A DNA stretch of 64,000 nt from Providencia huaxiensis (lineage in GTDB: Bacteria > Pseudomonadota > Gammaproteobacteria > Enterobacterales > Enterobacteriaceae): contig NZ_CP031123.2 of the NCBI RefSeq assembly GCF_002843235.3, positions 3,038,001 to 3,102,000 on the forward strand, read 5' to 3'. The translations under genes and the position numbers were made by a program. Shown here one piece after another: positions 19,448-32,578 of this stretch; positions within the stretch are counted from its first letter, which is position 1; every line of letters starts with the position of its first letter. The notes below the pieces were generated by a model. That model saw only the letters and a program-made list of their open reading frames with translations. It ran no database searches and was not told where the DNA came from.

Positions 19448-20893
19448 TTAAGCGGTACCACCAACGGTCAGTTTGTCCAGTTTTAATGTAGGCTGCCCCA
19501 CACCAACAGGCACACTTTGGCCTTCTTTACCACAGACACCAACGCCTTTATCTAGCGCTAAGTCATTACCGACCATTGAAATCTGCTGCATAGCTTCAAC
19601 ACCAGAGCCGATTAACGTTGCCCCTTTCACAGGAGAAGTAATCTTACCCTTTTCAATCAGGTAAGCTTCTGATGTCGAAAATACAAATTTACCTGAGGTG
19701 ATATCTACCTGACCACCACCAAAGTTTGGTGCATATATGCCTTTATCCACACTTGCGATGATTTCTTCTGGCGTTGATGCCCCTGCTAACATGTAAGTAT
19801 TGGTCATACGCGGCATAGGTAAGTGTGCATAAGATTCACGGCGTGCATTACCTGTTGGAGCAACTCCCATCAGGCGTGCATTCAGTTTATCTTGAATATA
19901 ATTACGTAAAATACCATTTTCTATTAGGACGTTATACTGCCCGGGTACCCCTTCGTCATCAATGGCAAGGGAGCCTCGACGGCCTGCTATCGTGCCATCA
20001 TCCACCACAGTGCACAGTGGTGATGCCACTTGTTCACCTATTTGACCTGAAAAAACAGAGGTGCCGCGACGGTTAAAGTCACCTTCTAAGCCATGGCCCA
20101 CCGCTTCATGTAATAGAACCCCCGGCCAACCAGCGCCCAGCACAACTGGCATCATTCCAGCAGGAGCGGCAATTGCAGACAAGTTCACCAGCGCCATACG
20201 CACCGCTTCACGTGCATATTGCTCAGCAACCACTTGCCCTTGATGAATTTCCAAGAAATACTCGTAGCCATAACGGCCACCGCCACCACTCGCACCGCGT
20301 TCGCGCTTGCCGTCATGTTCCACCAGCACGCTGACCGATAAACGCACTAATGGGCGAATATCTGCCGCTAAGGTGCCGTCTGTTGCAGCGACTAACACTT
20401 GCTCATAAACACCGGTTAAACTGGCATTGACCTCAATGACACGCGGGTCTTCTGCGCGAGCAATTTGGTCAACACGATGCAGTAAATCAATTTTTTGTTC
20501 CCGCGATAAGCTTTGCAGTGGATCTGCCATTGAATACAGTTTTTTATATTCAACGTTAGTTAGAATTTGTGATTTACCAGAACCTTGCTCATTCACAATA
20601 CTGCGTGCAGCAGTCGCACTTTGTGTCAGCGCATGTAGCGAAATTTGGTCTGCGTATGCAAACCCGGTTTTTTCACCACTGACAGCTCTCACACCAACAC
20701 CTTGGTCGATATTGTAAGAGCCATCTTTGATGATCCTATCTTCAAGCACCCACGATTCATGGAAGCTCGATTGAAAGAACAGATCCGCATAATCCAGATG
20801 GCGCTCAGATAACAAACCTAAAATGTCATACAGATTTTCTTGCCCAAGGCGGTTGGCGGCCAGCAAATGTTCGCTGACAGAAGCTAAACTCAT
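19448..20893 (-). CDS. tldD: Metalloprotease subunit TldD
   Basis: TldD is the zinc-binding subunit of the TldD/TldE protease. The 481-residue protein carries the HEAVGH motif (HExxxH, about residue 260) in [13 protein letters not shown]. The C-terminal [20 protein letters not shown] and the Gly-rich [10 protein letters not shown] segment are typical of the family. Its stop is followed by the barnase/barstar pair. It lies 5 bases after the nitrilase-like gene, which suggests co-transcription with yhdP and that gene. Confidence 0.96.
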   Translation of the reverse strand: MSLASVSEHLLAANRLGQENLYDILGLLSERHLDYADLFFQSSFHESWVLEDRIIKDGSYNIDQGVGVRAVSGEKTGFAYADQISLHALTQSATAARSIVNEQGSGKSQILTNVEYKKLYSMADPLQSLSREQKIDLLHRVDQIARAEDPRVIEVNASLTGVYEQVLVAATDGTLAADIRPLVRLSVSVLVEHDGKRERGASGGGGRYGYEYFLEIHQGQVVAEQYAREAVRMALVNLSAIAAPAGMMPVVLGAGWPGVLLHEAVGHGLEGDFNRRGTSVFSGQIGEQVASPLCTVVDDGTIAGRRGSLAIDDEGVPGQYNVLIENGILRNYIQDKLNARLMGVAPTGNARRESYAHLPMPRMTNTYMLAGASTPEEIIASVDKGIYAPNFGGGQVDITSGKFVFSTSEAYLIEKGKITSPVKGATLIGSGVEAMQQISMVGNDLALDKGVGVCGKEGQSVPVGVGQPTLKLDKLTVGGTA

Positions 20894-20898
20894 ATTCG

Positions 20899-21750
20899 TT
20901 ACTCTTTGGTTTCTTTTTTAATCAATGATGTCAATTGCGGTCTAAAGCGGTTGTGTTTTACCACTTTAATTTGCCCACGCATGACACTTAAGCTGTCTGT
21001 TTTAATATTCAGTACCGTAGAAGCGACTGCATCCACGTTCTTTTTCATCACTTTACCCCACCCATCAACTGCAAGGCTGTGCCCCCATGTGCGACGGGTA
21101 CCATGCACACCGACTTGAGCAGGCGCTAAAATATAGCATTGGTTTTCTATCGCACGAGCGCGTAATAATGGCTCCCAATGTGCTTGGCCGGTATAACGGG
21201 TAAATGCAGCGGGTACAGAGATAATTTCTGCGCCTTGCTCACGTAATGCTTGGAATAAACCAGGAAAACGTAAATCATAACAAATTGTCATGCCAAGGCG
21301 ACCAACGGGTGTATCAACGACGGTAATATGTTCACCGCGTTGATAAATTACAGACTCGTTATAAGTGCCTTGCTCATCTTCGATATTGACATCAAACATG
21401 TGAATTTTGTCGTAGCGTGCTTTAATATTTCCTTCTGAATCAAATAATAAGCTACTACTTGTAATACGCTCAGGATCTTCACGGCTAACCATTGGCATTG
21501 AGCCAATTAAAATCCAAACATGATAACGTTTGGCCATTTCGCTGATCGCATTTTGCAAAGGACCTTTTCCTTGCTCTTCAGCTTGTTTGCGATACGTTGC
21601 TGCATCCGCAAATAACAGTGCGTTTTCAGGTGTCAGTACTAACTCAACAGTTTCGGGTAACTGTTTGATTTGTTGTTCTATTTGCGCCAAATTGTGTTTA
21701 GTATTATTTCCGCTACATAACTGCAAAAGTGCAACGTTGCCATTTTTCAT
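20899..21750 (-). CDS. Carbon-nitrogen hydrolase (Nit1-like, probable deaminated-glutathione amidase)
   Basis: The 283-residue nitrilase-superfamily protein has the Glu-Lys-Cys triad at Glu42 (LTPENAL), Lys115 ([10 protein letters not shown]) and Cys157 ([13 protein letters not shown]). The DKIHMFDV and CYDLRFPG motifs are typical of the Nit1/YbeM branch, which repairs deaminated glutathione. The gene sits between yhdP and tldD, overlapping the yhdP stop by one base (TAATG). The precise substrate is inferred from family resemblance. Confidence 0.85.
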   Translation of the reverse strand: MKNGNVALLQLCSGNNTKHNLAQIEQQIKQLPETVELVLTPENALLFADAATYRKQAEEQGKGPLQNAISEMAKRYHVWILIGSMPMVSREDPERITSSSLLFDSEGNIKARYDKIHMFDVNIEDEQGTYNESVIYQRGEHITVVDTPVGRLGMTICYDLRFPGLFQALREQGAEIISVPAAFTRYTGQAHWEPLLRARAIENQCYILAPAQVGVHGTRRTWGHSLAVDGWGKVMKKNVDAVASTVLNIKTDSLSVMRGQIKVVKHNRFRPQLTSLIKKETKE

Positions 21751-24700
21751 TACTCTTGAGTCTCCTTAAGTTGACGTAATACCTCATCAATTTTTGGCTC
21801 GTCCAAGCTACCAGTTACTCGGTAACGAATAACAGAAACTTTACTCCATAATGGACCGAGCACTTTCGTTGCTGCAAATACCGCAGCCCCAGCAAATGGA
21901 TTTACCACAAACGCGGTTGCTACTCCTACTGTAGCAGATATTTCTGGTGTGATGACGGCTTCAACGTTAATTTGGCGTTTAACAAGGTCAATTTGACCAT
22001 CAAATGAAATGTCTGCAACTAAGCCATCAACATAGGTATTTTTCGAAACCAACACACCATTTTTAATCGTCGCATCACCTTTAATCGAGTCAAAATCGAA
22101 GTCATTACTAAACGTGTCGCTAAAATCAAATCGTAGTTTACGTAACAAGGCGTCAAAGCTGACTAAACGCAATATTTGCCCTGCCCGGCCACCGCCCATT
22201 TGGGCAATCGCACCTTTACCCAATTTCACAGACATTTTACCATTTAAAGAGGCAATATCGGGTGACCAAGGCAAATCGGCCCAATCTAAATCAAATTCAA
22301 TAGTATAAGGTGATTGGATAATAGGAACTAATATACCAAAATAGGCCGCTGTTTCGTCGAAAGCATCACCCGTTAATGAGCCTGCAACTTGTGTTTTGTT
22401 GCCTTTTTTGCTGTCCCAAATAGCATCTAGCTTTAATTTCGTGACACTGTTATCTAGCGTACCGCCCGTCAATTGCAATAATGACCCTTTAGGTTGGATA
22501 TTCGCACTAATCTCCCCCAGTTTCTGCCCAGCAACCCAACACTCTTTACAGTGCAACTGTAATTGCGGCCATTGGCTAAAATCAAATTGGGTTGTGGCAA
22601 GGTCATTAATTTGGGCGCTCGTGGAAGCACTGGGATTGTAATACAAATAATCAATGGCAACCTGCCAAGGCTGTGAAGCAAATATTTGTAACGAACCTTT
22701 CAGGTTTTCACTATTGATATGAACCAGTTGCTCAGCCCGTTGTAGATCATAGGAAAAGTTGACTGCATTCCATTGCTGCCCTACGAGATAAATAGATGGA
22801 ATATTGACCTCGAGCATGTCAGGTAAGCGAATATTCATACCGCCTTCTCGGCTATGAGAAGACACTAACAGCCCAGCTAATTTCTCCCAGTTCATATCGG
22901 TAATAGCTGGCAAATTAACGACAAAAGTCGAGCTTTTAGGTAATTCAGGAATGCCATTACGCCATTGGGCAACATGGGCTTTTAATAAGCTTAAAGGCTT
23001 ATCACTCAGCCCCCATTGAGTATTAAAACCAATGCGCTTACCAATATCACCACCAACCACCAACTGCTCTGTCGTTCCTTTCGCCTGAACATTGATTTGC
23101 CCAAGCTCGGCTAATAGAGCGCTATCAATAGCGGGTAGCTGGCTTTTCAGTTGTTTGAGCCCTGCGGTGACGTCTATTTGTAAACCTACTGGCTCTTTTG
23201 CCGTATTTGGAATGGTAATGGCGACTTGGCTTTTCCAGTCAGTGGTTCCTGACACCTTTTGCTTAATCTCAGCAGGCAACATTGCCAATTTATTCACCGC
23301 CCAGTTTCCGTTAATATTCACATCCACTAAATAATTTTTTGCTTGGTCTGTGGTGGTGAAGTCGACAGTTATCGGCTGTTCAAACCAATGGCCCCGCAGG
23401 TTTTCACCGCGTAAATCGCCATTGTTAAACTCAAAACTGCCCGTTAAAGCGGAAATAGTGCTATCAATCGGCTGAATGTATAAATCATTTTTATTGAGAT
23501 TGACCTTCCCTTTGGCAACAATGTCCTTACCCGCTACCAGTGGAATAGATAATCCCAACTGCCCATTAACTGTTCCCCCAATTTGTAACTCTTCAAGCGT
23601 ATCGCCAATTGAGTGGTTCATCGGGGTATGTACAAAATATTGTTGGATTTGTTTTCCTGTCCCACTGATATCCGCATTGATATACAACATTTCTTTAGTG
23701 TAATCCGGGATATTAGCATCAAGATTGGTTGCGGTGGCATCCGCCAATTTCACAGTTGGTGCATGCATATATAGCCCTGCACGCCTGAAGTCTAAATCCA
23801 TATCCAAGTTCAATAACGCAGGCCATTCGCTGTCATATTCAAATGTGGCATCACGCAGAGGGACGTAAACTTGGAATTGCCCATCATTGTCATCATAAGG
23901 AAAATGAGCAGGATCACCTTTATAGACTAAAGTCGCGTTATCTACACTACCTGCGATAATCGCTTTCGTCAGGTAATCTGCCACATCTTGGCCCATTAAT
24001 TTTTGGGGGAAATAACGCCATGCATCCCCCGCATCATCTAAACGAATTCCTGCGAGGATCGCGAGATCCGCATAATTTCCTTTTTTCGCTTTTGCGTAAC
24101 GAAACTCACCATTTGCCCAAAGAGACTGAGCTTGTACATCTAATGATGGGCTCCACAATTTAAATTCACTGTCATTATTGACCCAATGGAATTGACCTGT
24201 TGCCGTTTTTATCAAAAAAGGGGCTTTAAATTCATCACGATAATCCACTTCACTATCTTGTAAGCGAACTGTGGCACCACCACTTTGCATTCCACCAATT
24301 AAAGCCCCCGAAAAATGGTTAACCGAAGGTAATTCTTTCCATTTTTTCCAGCTAACATTTTGCCAGTCCATGTTAAATTGTACGTTTTCAGGCAGATTTG
24401 GCGTGATATCAAGCGCAAATTCACTCACCACCCCCGTTGGTTGGCGGTGTTGCCAATCCTGTACCATTTCAGGGGTTAAAAAGGAAAATGTGGGTAAAAC
24501 TTCGCTTAAACGTTCAAGTTCAATATCTTTTGCACGGATGCGCCAATGGTCATTATCCTGATATTTCTTGCTGGCAGGCAAATACAAGACAGAGACGCTC
24601 CCTTGCGGCCAGATAAACTCATTGGTTTTCAAAGTATCAAGCTCAGGAATGTTAAATAACCACCCATTCCCCTGCCTTTTCATTCGCAAAAGCAAATCAT

Positions 24701-25541
24701 TGACTTGCAAGTTTTGCGCTAATTCGCCCGTTCCCCAGTTAGCTTCACCTTGCCGTAGTTGAATAAGGCCACTATCAATCCGGTTATTTTTCAGGGTTAC
24801 CCAAGAAGACAAACTAAAATTGGCATCCCGCAATGAGGTATTATCACGCAGCCAGCGGCTAAGCCATGGCTGCATGTCAATATTATCCGCTTGCAAATAA
24901 AAAACCCCATCACTTAACACGCCATTTTTATCTAACACATCAAGCTTTACTTGCAGATAACCATGCTGCTTATTAATGGTTTCAAGGCTTACAAAACCTT
25001 GAGCACGATGCCGTTCATTGTCATTAAGCCATGAAAGCTCAGGTAAAATCAGCGTTGTTTTTTGTTCAGAAGGTGTGAGAAAGGTTAATTGGCTTTCTTT
25101 TAATACGAAATGGTCGAATTGCCTTAAAAATAGATCTTCAATCCCATCTAAAGAGCCGCCTTCCGCCGAGTCTCCAAAGCTAAAAGGAATTTTATAATCC
25201 ACATTTAATTGGTAAAAGGTTAAGTCACGAAAACGCCAGCGTAGAGAAAATAACGAGCTCCAGATATCTAATTCAACCCTAATAGTATTCGCTGTGACAT
25301 CGATGGCTTGATTCTGTAAAACCACATCAGATAACGTCAGTGCAGGACCAAAAGATTGCCAAGCCCCTTCGATTTTACCAAGCTGCACGGACATATCGGT
25401 CTTTTTTTCAACGTAATCGACCAAGTCTTGCCGATAATTATCGATATTTGGCAGAAGAAAACGCAGCCCTGACAACACTAATGCGCACAGCAATAATATA
25501 ACCGCAGTCGTCACCAGTGCTACACGTGGCAGTCGTCTCAC
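21750..25541 (-). CDS. yhdP: AsmA-like phospholipid transport protein YhdP
   Basis: YhdP is one of the large AsmA-family proteins (with TamB and YdbH) that bridge the periplasm and carry phospholipids to the outer membrane. The 1263-residue protein has an N-terminal membrane helix (about 9-29) and a long region of repeated short beta-strands. It also has the DUF3971/AsmA C-terminal part with GQILRLVSFDALLRKLRFDF, conserved in YhdP. Length is close to E. coli YhdP (about 1266). It follows rng by 14 bases on the minus strand. Confidence 0.95.
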   Translation of the reverse strand: MRRLPRVALVTTAVILLLCALVLSGLRFLLPNIDNYRQDLVDYVEKKTDMSVQLGKIEGAWQSFGPALTLSDVVLQNQAIDVTANTIRVELDIWSSLFSLRWRFRDLTFYQLNVDYKIPFSFGDSAEGGSLDGIEDLFLRQFDHFVLKESQLTFLTPSEQKTTLILPELSWLNDNERHRAQGFVSLETINKQHGYLQVKLDVLDKNGVLSDGVFYLQADNIDMQPWLSRWLRDNTSLRDANFSLSSWVTLKNNRIDSGLIQLRQGEANWGTGELAQNLQVNDLLLRMKRQGNGWLFNIPELDTLKTNEFIWPQGSVSVLYLPASKKYQDNDHWRIRAKDIELERLSEVLPTFSFLTPEMVQDWQHRQPTGVVSEFALDITPNLPENVQFNMDWQNVSWKKWKELPSVNHFSGALIGGMQSGGATVRLQDSEVDYRDEFKAPFLIKTATGQFHWVNNDSEFKLWSPSLDVQAQSLWANGEFRYAKAKKGNYADLAILAGIRLDDAGDAWRYFPQKLMGQDVADYLTKAIIAGSVDNATLVYKGDPAHFPYDDNDGQFQVYVPLRDATFEYDSEWPALLNLDMDLDFRRAGLYMHAPTVKLADATATNLDANIPDYTKEMLYINADISGTGKQIQQYFVHTPMNHSIGDTLEELQIGGTVNGQLGLSIPLVAGKDIVAKGKVNLNKNDLYIQPIDSTISALTGSFEFNNGDLRGENLRGHWFEQPITVDFTTTDQAKNYLVDVNINGNWAVNKLAMLPAEIKQKVSGTTDWKSQVAITIPNTAKEPVGLQIDVTAGLKQLKSQLPAIDSALLAELGQINVQAKGTTEQLVVGGDIGKRIGFNTQWGLSDKPLSLLKAHVAQWRNGIPELPKSSTFVVNLPAITDMNWEKLAGLLVSSHSREGGMNIRLPDMLEVNIPSIYLVGQQWNAVNFSYDLQRAEQLVHINSENLKGSLQIFASQPWQVAIDYLYYNPSASTSAQINDLATTQFDFSQWPQLQLHCKECWVAGQKLGEISANIQPKGSLLQLTGGTLDNSVTKLKLDAIWDSKKGNKTQVAGSLTGDAFDETAAYFGILVPIIQSPYTIEFDLDWADLPWSPDIASLNGKMSVKLGKGAIAQMGGGRAGQILRLVSFDALLRKLRFDFSDTFSNDFDFDSIKGDATIKNGVLVSKNTYVDGLVADISFDGQIDLVKRQINVEAVITPEISATVGVATAFVVNPFAGAAVFAATKVLGPLWSKVSVIRYRVTGSLDEPKIDEVLRQLKETQE

Positions 25542-25555
25542 TCATATCTCCTTTA

Positions 25556-27025
25556 TTACATCATCACGACATCAAAACGTTCCTGACTGTAAAGAGGCTC
25601 AGTCTGAACTTTAACTTGCTTCCCAACAAAGATTTCAACTTCTGCAAGGGCGTGTGACTCATCCCCTTTAAGGACATCTACCACCGCTTGAGAGGCATAA
25701 ACCAAGAACCTATCGGCATCTATCGTGCGGTGCACGCGAACTATTTCACGTAAAATTTCATAACATACTGTTTCGACTGATTTAACGGTTCCACGTCCTT
25801 GGCAAGTTGGGCAGTCATCGCATAACACATGTTCTAAGCTTTCTCTTGTGCGCTTGCGCGTCATTTCGACTAAGCCTAGCTGCGAAAAACCATTAATGGT
25901 TGTTTTGACTTTATCTTTACTCAATGCCTGCTCTAATGATGCTAGCACACGGCGACGATGCTCTGGGTCAGCCATGTCAATAAAATCAATAATAATAATA
26001 CCGCCTAAGTTGCGTAAACGCAGCTGCCTTGCTATCGCTTGAGTGGCTTCGATGTTGGTATTGAAGATGGTTTCTTCAAGGTTACGATGCCCAACAAATG
26101 CCCCTGTATTGATATCAATAGTCGTCATGGCTTCAGTTTGATCGATAATCAAGTAACCACCTGATTTCAATTCCACTTTTCGATCCATTGCTCGCTGAAT
26201 TTCGTTTTCAACGTCAAACAAGTCAAATATCGGCTGATTTCCCTGATAGAGTTCGAGCTTAGCTGTCATTTCTGGCACATACTCTTCGATAAACTCTTGT
26301 AATTGAGTATAGGTCAAACGAGAGTCAACACGAATGCGGTCAAGATGAGCGCCTGCAAAATCACGGATAATACGGAAGGCAAGCGCTAATTCACCATAAA
26401 TTTTTGTGCGAGTCACATTACGTTTTTTTCGCTCAATCACTTTCGCCCACAGGCGCTTTAAGAATGCAGCATCCTGTTTAACTTCCTCTTCCCCGACCCC
26501 TTCTGCTGCCGTACGGATGATAAAACCGCCATTTTCATCACAATACTGTGAAACACAGGCTTTTAAGCGTTCTCTTTCATCTTCACTTTCAATACGTTGT
26601 GAAACGCCAACATGGGAAGCCCCTGGCATAAAGACCAAATAGCGAGAAGGAAGAGTAATGTCCGTAGTAAGGCGAGCGCCTTTAGTACCAAGAGGGTCCT
26701 TAACGACTTGGACGATTAAATCTTGTCCTTGCTTAACCAGCTCTGCAATATCCCTGACATGAAAGTTTTTCTGCTCATCACCCGCAATACATTCCGTGTG
26801 AGGCATAATATCAGACGCGTGCAAAAAAGCCGCTTTATCTAGACCAATATCAACAAAGGCCGCCTGCATTCCTGGTAAGACGCGGCTCACACGGCCTTTG
26901 TAAATATTCCCTACTAGCCCTCTTTTCGCTTCTCGTTCAACATGAATTTCTTGTAATATCCCACCATCAATATAAGCAACGCGCGTTTCAGATGGTGTAA
27001 TGTTCACTAATAGTTCCGCTGTCAT
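25556..27025 (-). CDS. rng: Ribonuclease G
   Basis: RNase G matures the 5' end of 16S rRNA and decays some mRNAs. The 489-residue protein has an S1 domain (about 38-120) containing [21 protein letters not shown], followed by the RNase E/G catalytic domain. The DNase I-like metal site ([12 protein letters not shown]) and the zinc-link [11 protein letters not shown] with paired Cys are present. It has no RNase E-type C-terminal scaffold. Its ATG overlaps the end of yhdE by four bases. Confidence 0.97.
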   Translation of the reverse strand: MTAELLVNITPSETRVAYIDGGILQEIHVEREAKRGLVGNIYKGRVSRVLPGMQAAFVDIGLDKAAFLHASDIMPHTECIAGDEQKNFHVRDIAELVKQGQDLIVQVVKDPLGTKGARLTTDITLPSRYLVFMPGASHVGVSQRIESEDERERLKACVSQYCDENGGFIIRTAAEGVGEEEVKQDAAFLKRLWAKVIERKKRNVTRTKIYGELALAFRIIRDFAGAHLDRIRVDSRLTYTQLQEFIEEYVPEMTAKLELYQGNQPIFDLFDVENEIQRAMDRKVELKSGGYLIIDQTEAMTTIDINTGAFVGHRNLEETIFNTNIEATQAIARQLRLRNLGGIIIIDFIDMADPEHRRRVLASLEQALSKDKVKTTINGFSQLGLVEMTRKRTRESLEHVLCDDCPTCQGRGTVKSVETVCYEILREIVRVHRTIDADRFLVYASQAVVDVLKGDESHALAEVEIFVGKQVKVQTEPLYSQERFDVVMM

Positions 27026-27609
27026 GACTTCCCCTTACCATCACTTAACGCTAAAAATCGCTGAATTAGCTCGTCTGTTTCAACCAGTGGTAAACCAACA
27101 ACCCCATGATAGCTGCCATTAATTTTACGTATAAAACGCCCACCAATTCCTTGTATTCCATAAGCGCCTGCCTTATCCATTGGCTCACCTGACTGTATAT
27201 AATCCTGTATTTCGAGCAAAGATAACTCGCGGAATGTCACATCTGTCACAATTAGTGACTGCATCGTCTGTTGACGACTGGATAAGGCAATCGCCGTCAT
27301 GACTTGATGGGTTCTTCCCGATAATGCACTTAGCATCGCTTCTGCGTGCTGGCTATCTTGCGGTTTCTCTAAAATTTTACCTGCGAGAACAACGATAGTA
27401 TCAGCGCCCAAAACAGGCTGATTATCGGGTGCTATCGCAACACCAGCTAAAGATTTATCTCGTGCAAGACGCTGAACATAGTCTTGAGGCGTCTCCCCCT
27501 CTTGCCACTGTTCTTCTACCTCTGGACGCAAAATTTCAAAGGTATAATTAAGTTGCTGAACAAGTTCACGTCGACGGGGTGAACCGGACGCAAGATAAAT
27601 TAAACACAT
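27022..27609 (-). CDS. yhdE: Maf-family nucleotide pyrophosphatase YhdE
   Basis: YhdE hydrolyses dTTP, UTP and modified pyrimidine nucleotides, acting as a house-cleaning enzyme. The 195 residues begin [20 protein letters not shown], the Maf signature. ADTIVV and the QGIGGRFI motif of the dTTP/UTP-type subgroup are also present. It sits between mreD and rng, the standard mreBCD-yhdE-rng-yhdP order. Confidence 0.95.
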   Translation of the reverse strand: MCLIYLASGSPRRRELVQQLNYTFEILRPEVEEQWQEGETPQDYVQRLARDKSLAGVAIAPDNQPVLGADTIVVLAGKILEKPQDSQHAEAMLSALSGRTHQVMTAIALSSRQQTMQSLIVTDVTFRELSLLEIQDYIQSGEPMDKAGAYGIQGIGGRFIRKINGSYHGVVGLPLVETDELIQRFLALSDGKGKS

Positions 27610-27644
27610 AAACTGAATTCCCAGTCAGACCGACAACTAGCACT

Positions 27645-28133
27645 CTAACATACTGAAAATTGCCGGCGAATTTTACGTAAAAGCAAAAATAGCCATGGCC
27701 ATAGAATACCATTCACTAAGCTATTCCAAAATACTTGCGGATGGAATAATACTTGTGATGATAGAAATTCAGCCCAAAAAACAGCAAGATCTTGAATGAT
27801 AGTAAGCAACATAATCACCAACGCTTGCTGCCACAACGCCATATTGCGCAACAGCTGGTGCTTATAAGAGACGAGATAACAAATAATACTAAAAGAGAGA
27901 GCATGCACTCCTAGTGCGGAACCCTGAATGGAATCAACGATAATTCCTAAGATAAAGCTTGTGCCAACACTCACTCGGTGTGGTAACGCCATCACCCAAT
28001 AAGTAAGAATCAACAGAAGCCATGATGGCCGGTAAAAACTGAGTTGCTCCGGCCAAGGCATGACTTGTAAAATCAATGCAATAAAAAATGATAACCAAAT
28101 AATGGCACGGCCATTTCCACGATACTCATCCAT
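27645..28133 (-). CDS. mreD: Rod shape-determining membrane protein MreD
   Basis: The 162-residue integral membrane protein has about five hydrophobic segments and is part of the elongasome with MreB, MreC, RodA and PBP2. The conserved [20 protein letters not shown] region is typical. It lies 44 bases downstream of mreC. Confidence 0.93.
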   Translation of the reverse strand: MDEYRGNGRAIIWLSFFIALILQVMPWPEQLSFYRPSWLLLILTYWVMALPHRVSVGTSFILGIIVDSIQGSALGVHALSFSIICYLVSYKHQLLRNMALWQQALVIMLLTIIQDLAVFWAEFLSSQVLFHPQVFWNSLVNGILWPWLFLLLRKIRRQFSVC

Positions 28134-28177
28134 GCTAATTTACTCTCTTGCCCATAACCATACTGTGTTTCCTCTAC

Positions 28178-29146
28178 TTATGGTTGTGACGTCGGAGCCA
28201 TTGATGGTGGCAATGGAGGCCCCTGAATTTCATTCGGGTTAGGTAATACTTGCGGCAACACTTTCATTAAGCGTTCATTTGCTGCACGATAAACTTCCGA
28301 AGGCTGTAGTGGCGTTTTAGGATCGTTATCATTTCCCCATAATAACAGCAGGTAACGTAAACGTTGTAATTCAGCGCTCGGCTTCGCGCTTATGATCGTA
28401 TAAGCTCGTTGTGTGTCATGTTTTACGGCTGATACCACCCCAACTGGATACCCTTCAGGGAAACGCCCCCCTAACCCCGATGTGACAAGGACATCACCAA
28501 CACGAATATCGGTATTTTCAGGTAACGGTTCTAATTGTAGATCATCGGCACATCCAGAACCCGCCGCAATAACACGTACATCATTACGTAATACTTGTAC
28601 AGGTAAGGCATGGGCAGTATCACAAATTAACAAGACACGACTATTAAAGTTACTCACCCCAACCACTTGGCCAACAACGCCTTTATCACTAATAACGGGC
28701 TGCCCTTCATACACCCCTTCGTTACTGCCCTTGTCTATAACCACTTGGTCACGATAGGGTGTATTTGCCCCTGAAATCACTTGCGTTACCATCATGTGTT
28801 CATCTTGACGAAGTGGCGAGCCAAGCAACTCCCTTAAGCGCGCATTCTCCTGCTTAAGTTGCTCTAAAAGCAAGTTATCCGCTTTTTTCAGTAATAACTC
28901 TTGGCGTAACGCTTTGTTTTCAAATTGCAGTTGGTCCCTTGAAGAGAAACTTTCAGAGATATTATCTAGGAATTGGCGTGGGCCATTCGCTAAAAAATAG
29001 AATGGGCTAACCGCCGTGTCTAAGTAGTTACGGACTTTATTGAAAGGCTCGAAACGATGGTCAATCACCACCAGTACAAGTGCAATGATTACCGCAAAAA
29101 AAATGCGTAACTGTAGGGATGGACCTCGCCTAAAAATTGGCTTCAT
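28178..29146 (-). CDS. mreC: Rod shape-determining protein MreC
   Basis: MreC links MreB filaments to periplasmic cell-wall synthases. The 322-residue protein has an N-terminal membrane helix (about 10-26), a coiled coil (about 68-105) and the periplasmic beta-rich domain containing GQPVISDKGVVGQVV and VTSGLGGRFPEGYPVG. The C-terminal Pro-rich tail is shorter than in E. coli MreC (367 residues). Confidence 0.95.
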   Translation of the reverse strand: MKPIFRRGPSLQLRIFFAVIIALVLVVIDHRFEPFNKVRNYLDTAVSPFYFLANGPRQFLDNISESFSSRDQLQFENKALRQELLLKKADNLLLEQLKQENARLRELLGSPLRQDEHMMVTQVISGANTPYRDQVVIDKGSNEGVYEGQPVISDKGVVGQVVGVSNFNSRVLLICDTAHALPVQVLRNDVRVIAAGSGCADDLQLEPLPENTDIRVGDVLVTSGLGGRFPEGYPVGVVSAVKHDTQRAYTIISAKPSAELQRLRYLLLLWGNDNDPKTPLQPSEVYRAANERLMKVLPQVLPNPNEIQGPPLPPSMAPTSQP

Positions 29147-29190
29147 GTGTGGCTAAGTTTCGCTAATGTCAGAGGAACAAAAAATAGTCA

Positions 29191-29220
29191 AAACAGTTGG
29201 AGAACCGTCTCCAACTGTTT
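29191..29220 (-). terminator. Terminator-like hairpin between mreB and mreC
   Basis: A perfect 13-bp inverted repeat AAACAGTTGGAGA/TCTCCAACTGTTT has a 4-nt loop. On the minus strand it is followed by TTTTGACTATTTTTT. It probably ends most mreB transcripts before mreC, matching the known higher expression of mreB in relatives. Confidence 0.8.
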
Positions 29221-29232
29221 CTAAAAGGCCAT

Positions 29233-30879
<1,647 letters not shown>

Positions 30880-31860
30880 ATGAAAGCTCTCGTCCTACAA
30901 CAAACTGACGAAAAAATCGTCTCTGGCATTCAACCATTAACTACAGAAATGCTTCCAGCCGGAGATATTGTAGTCGATATTCATTGGTCCACACTCAATT
31001 ATAAAGATGGATTAGCCATTTGTGGAAAAGCAGGTGTTGTTCGCCAATATCCAATGGTACCCGGTATCGACTTTTCAGGCGTGATCCATCACAGTGAAGA
31101 CCCGCGCTTCCAAGTTGGCCAACATGTGCTACTCACTGGATGGGGAGTTGGTGAAACGCATTGGGGAGGCTTAGCCTCTCAAGCCAGAGTCCCGGCCAAA
31201 TACTTAACACCCCTTCCAGAAAATTTATCTTTAAAGCAAGCAATGATAATTGGCACTGCCGGCTTTACCGCTATGCTCTGCATAAACGCCTTAGAAGACG
31301 CAGGTGTGACACCAGATAAAGGTGAAATCATTGTTAGTGGAGCAAGTGGTGGTGTTGGCAGCACCGCTGTGCAAATACTTGCGTTATTAGGTTATGACGT
31401 TGTCGCGATATCAGGTCGAGCAGAAAACAGTAATTACCTAAAAAGTTTAGGTGCCAAGAGGGTATTACCTCGTAGTGATTTCACTCATCCCGCTAAACCA
31501 TTAGACAAACAGCTGTGGGCCGGTGCAATTGATACTGTAGGCGGTGAGTTACTCGCCAATCTTCTTGCACAAACACATTATAATGGTGCGGTTGCTGCCT
31601 GTGGCTTAGCCGGTGGTTTCGATTTACCGACCAGTGTCATGCCATTTATTTTACGTAATGTTCGGTTACAAGGTGTCGATTCCGTTTACTACCCTGCTGC
31701 AAATCGTCCTAAAGTATGGCAACGGCTCACGGAACTTCTCCCATCTTCTTTCTATGAGCAAGTCAGCAATGAGATCACGTTAGAAGATTCTGTCGAATAT
31801 GCAAAAAAACTCTTAAAAAATGAAGTGACTGGGCGTACGCTAGTTAACCTGCGAGGTTAA
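30880..31860 (+). CDS. acuI: Acrylyl-CoA reductase (NADPH) AcuI/YhdH
   Basis: The 326-residue medium-chain dehydrogenase/reductase of the YhdH/AcuI quinone-oxidoreductase type reduces the toxic acryloyl-CoA to propionyl-CoA with NADPH. A GroES-like N-terminus is followed by a Rossmann fold with VSGASGGVGSTAVQIL near residues 150-165. The VPGIDFSGVI and VYYPAANRP segments match YhdH. There is no zinc-binding pattern. A GGAGTG ribosome-binding site precedes the ATG. Confidence 0.92.
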   Translation: MKALVLQQTDEKIVSGIQPLTTEMLPAGDIVVDIHWSTLNYKDGLAICGKAGVVRQYPMVPGIDFSGVIHHSEDPRFQVGQHVLLTGWGVGETHWGGLASQARVPAKYLTPLPENLSLKQAMIIGTAGFTAMLCINALEDAGVTPDKGEIIVSGASGGVGSTAVQILALLGYDVVAISGRAENSNYLKSLGAKRVLPRSDFTHPAKPLDKQLWAGAIDTVGGELLANLLAQTHYNGAVAACGLAGGFDLPTSVMPFILRNVRLQGVDSVYYPAANRPKVWQRLTELLPSSFYEQVSNEITLEDSVEYAKKLLKNEVTGRTLVNLRG

Positions 31861-32095
31861 TCACCAACTTGTCGCGGTACTTTCGCCTAAATAGGGATTA
31901 CCGCACATTTTCCAAAATAAATTCGGGTATTTTCTCTGATAAGACCAGTATTTTGCTGCTATATGTCACGAAATAATTATAATGACGAACCTTGTCAGTA
32001 GAAAATCCATTTATTTTTATGATAAAAGATGACAAACGCTTAGCATCGCGTTATGTTGTCGGGCTATTGATAATATCGTCGGAGTTAGCAGCATA

Positions 32096-32560
32096 ATGGC
32101 AGAAGATATTCACATTTTACTCTTGAATGGGCCAAACCTAAACCTGCTAGGTACACGGGAACCCGATAAATACGGCAACCAAACTCTTGCCGATATCGTA
32201 TCCAACCTTGGGGCAGAGGCTAGTCAACTAGGGGTAAAACTGAGTCATTTTCAGTCAAACGCAGAATTTGAACTCATCGATAAAATTCATGCTGCACGTC
32301 ATGATGTTGATTTTATTCTCATCAATCCGGCTGCATTCACACATACCAGTGTTGCACTACGTGATGCATTACTCGCGGTGAGTATCCCGTTTATCGAGAT
32401 CCACCTGTCTAATGTGCACGCTAGGGAATCATTTCGCCAACATTCTTATTTCTCCGATAAAGCAATCGGTGTAATTTGTGGTCTAGGTGCTGATGGTTAT
32501 AGTTTTGCTTTACAGGCAGCGGTTAACCGTCTGCGCCTAATTAATTCAATCCAAATATAA
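32096..32560 (+). CDS. aroQ: Type II 3-dehydroquinate dehydratase
   Basis: AroQ dehydrates 3-dehydroquinate in the shikimate pathway. The 154-residue protein has the type II signature [16 protein letters not shown] and the catalytic-loop Tyr (DKYGNQT). The conserved [17 protein letters not shown] and [15 protein letters not shown] segments follow. It is placed 18 bases before accB, so co-transcription with accBC is likely. Confidence 0.96.
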   Translation: MAEDIHILLLNGPNLNLLGTREPDKYGNQTLADIVSNLGAEASQLGVKLSHFQSNAEFELIDKIHAARHDVDFILINPAAFTHTSVALRDALLAVSIPFIEIHLSNVHARESFRQHSYFSDKAIGVICGLGADGYSFALQAAVNRLRLINSIQI

Positions 32561-32578
32561 GAGTACGGAATCATATCC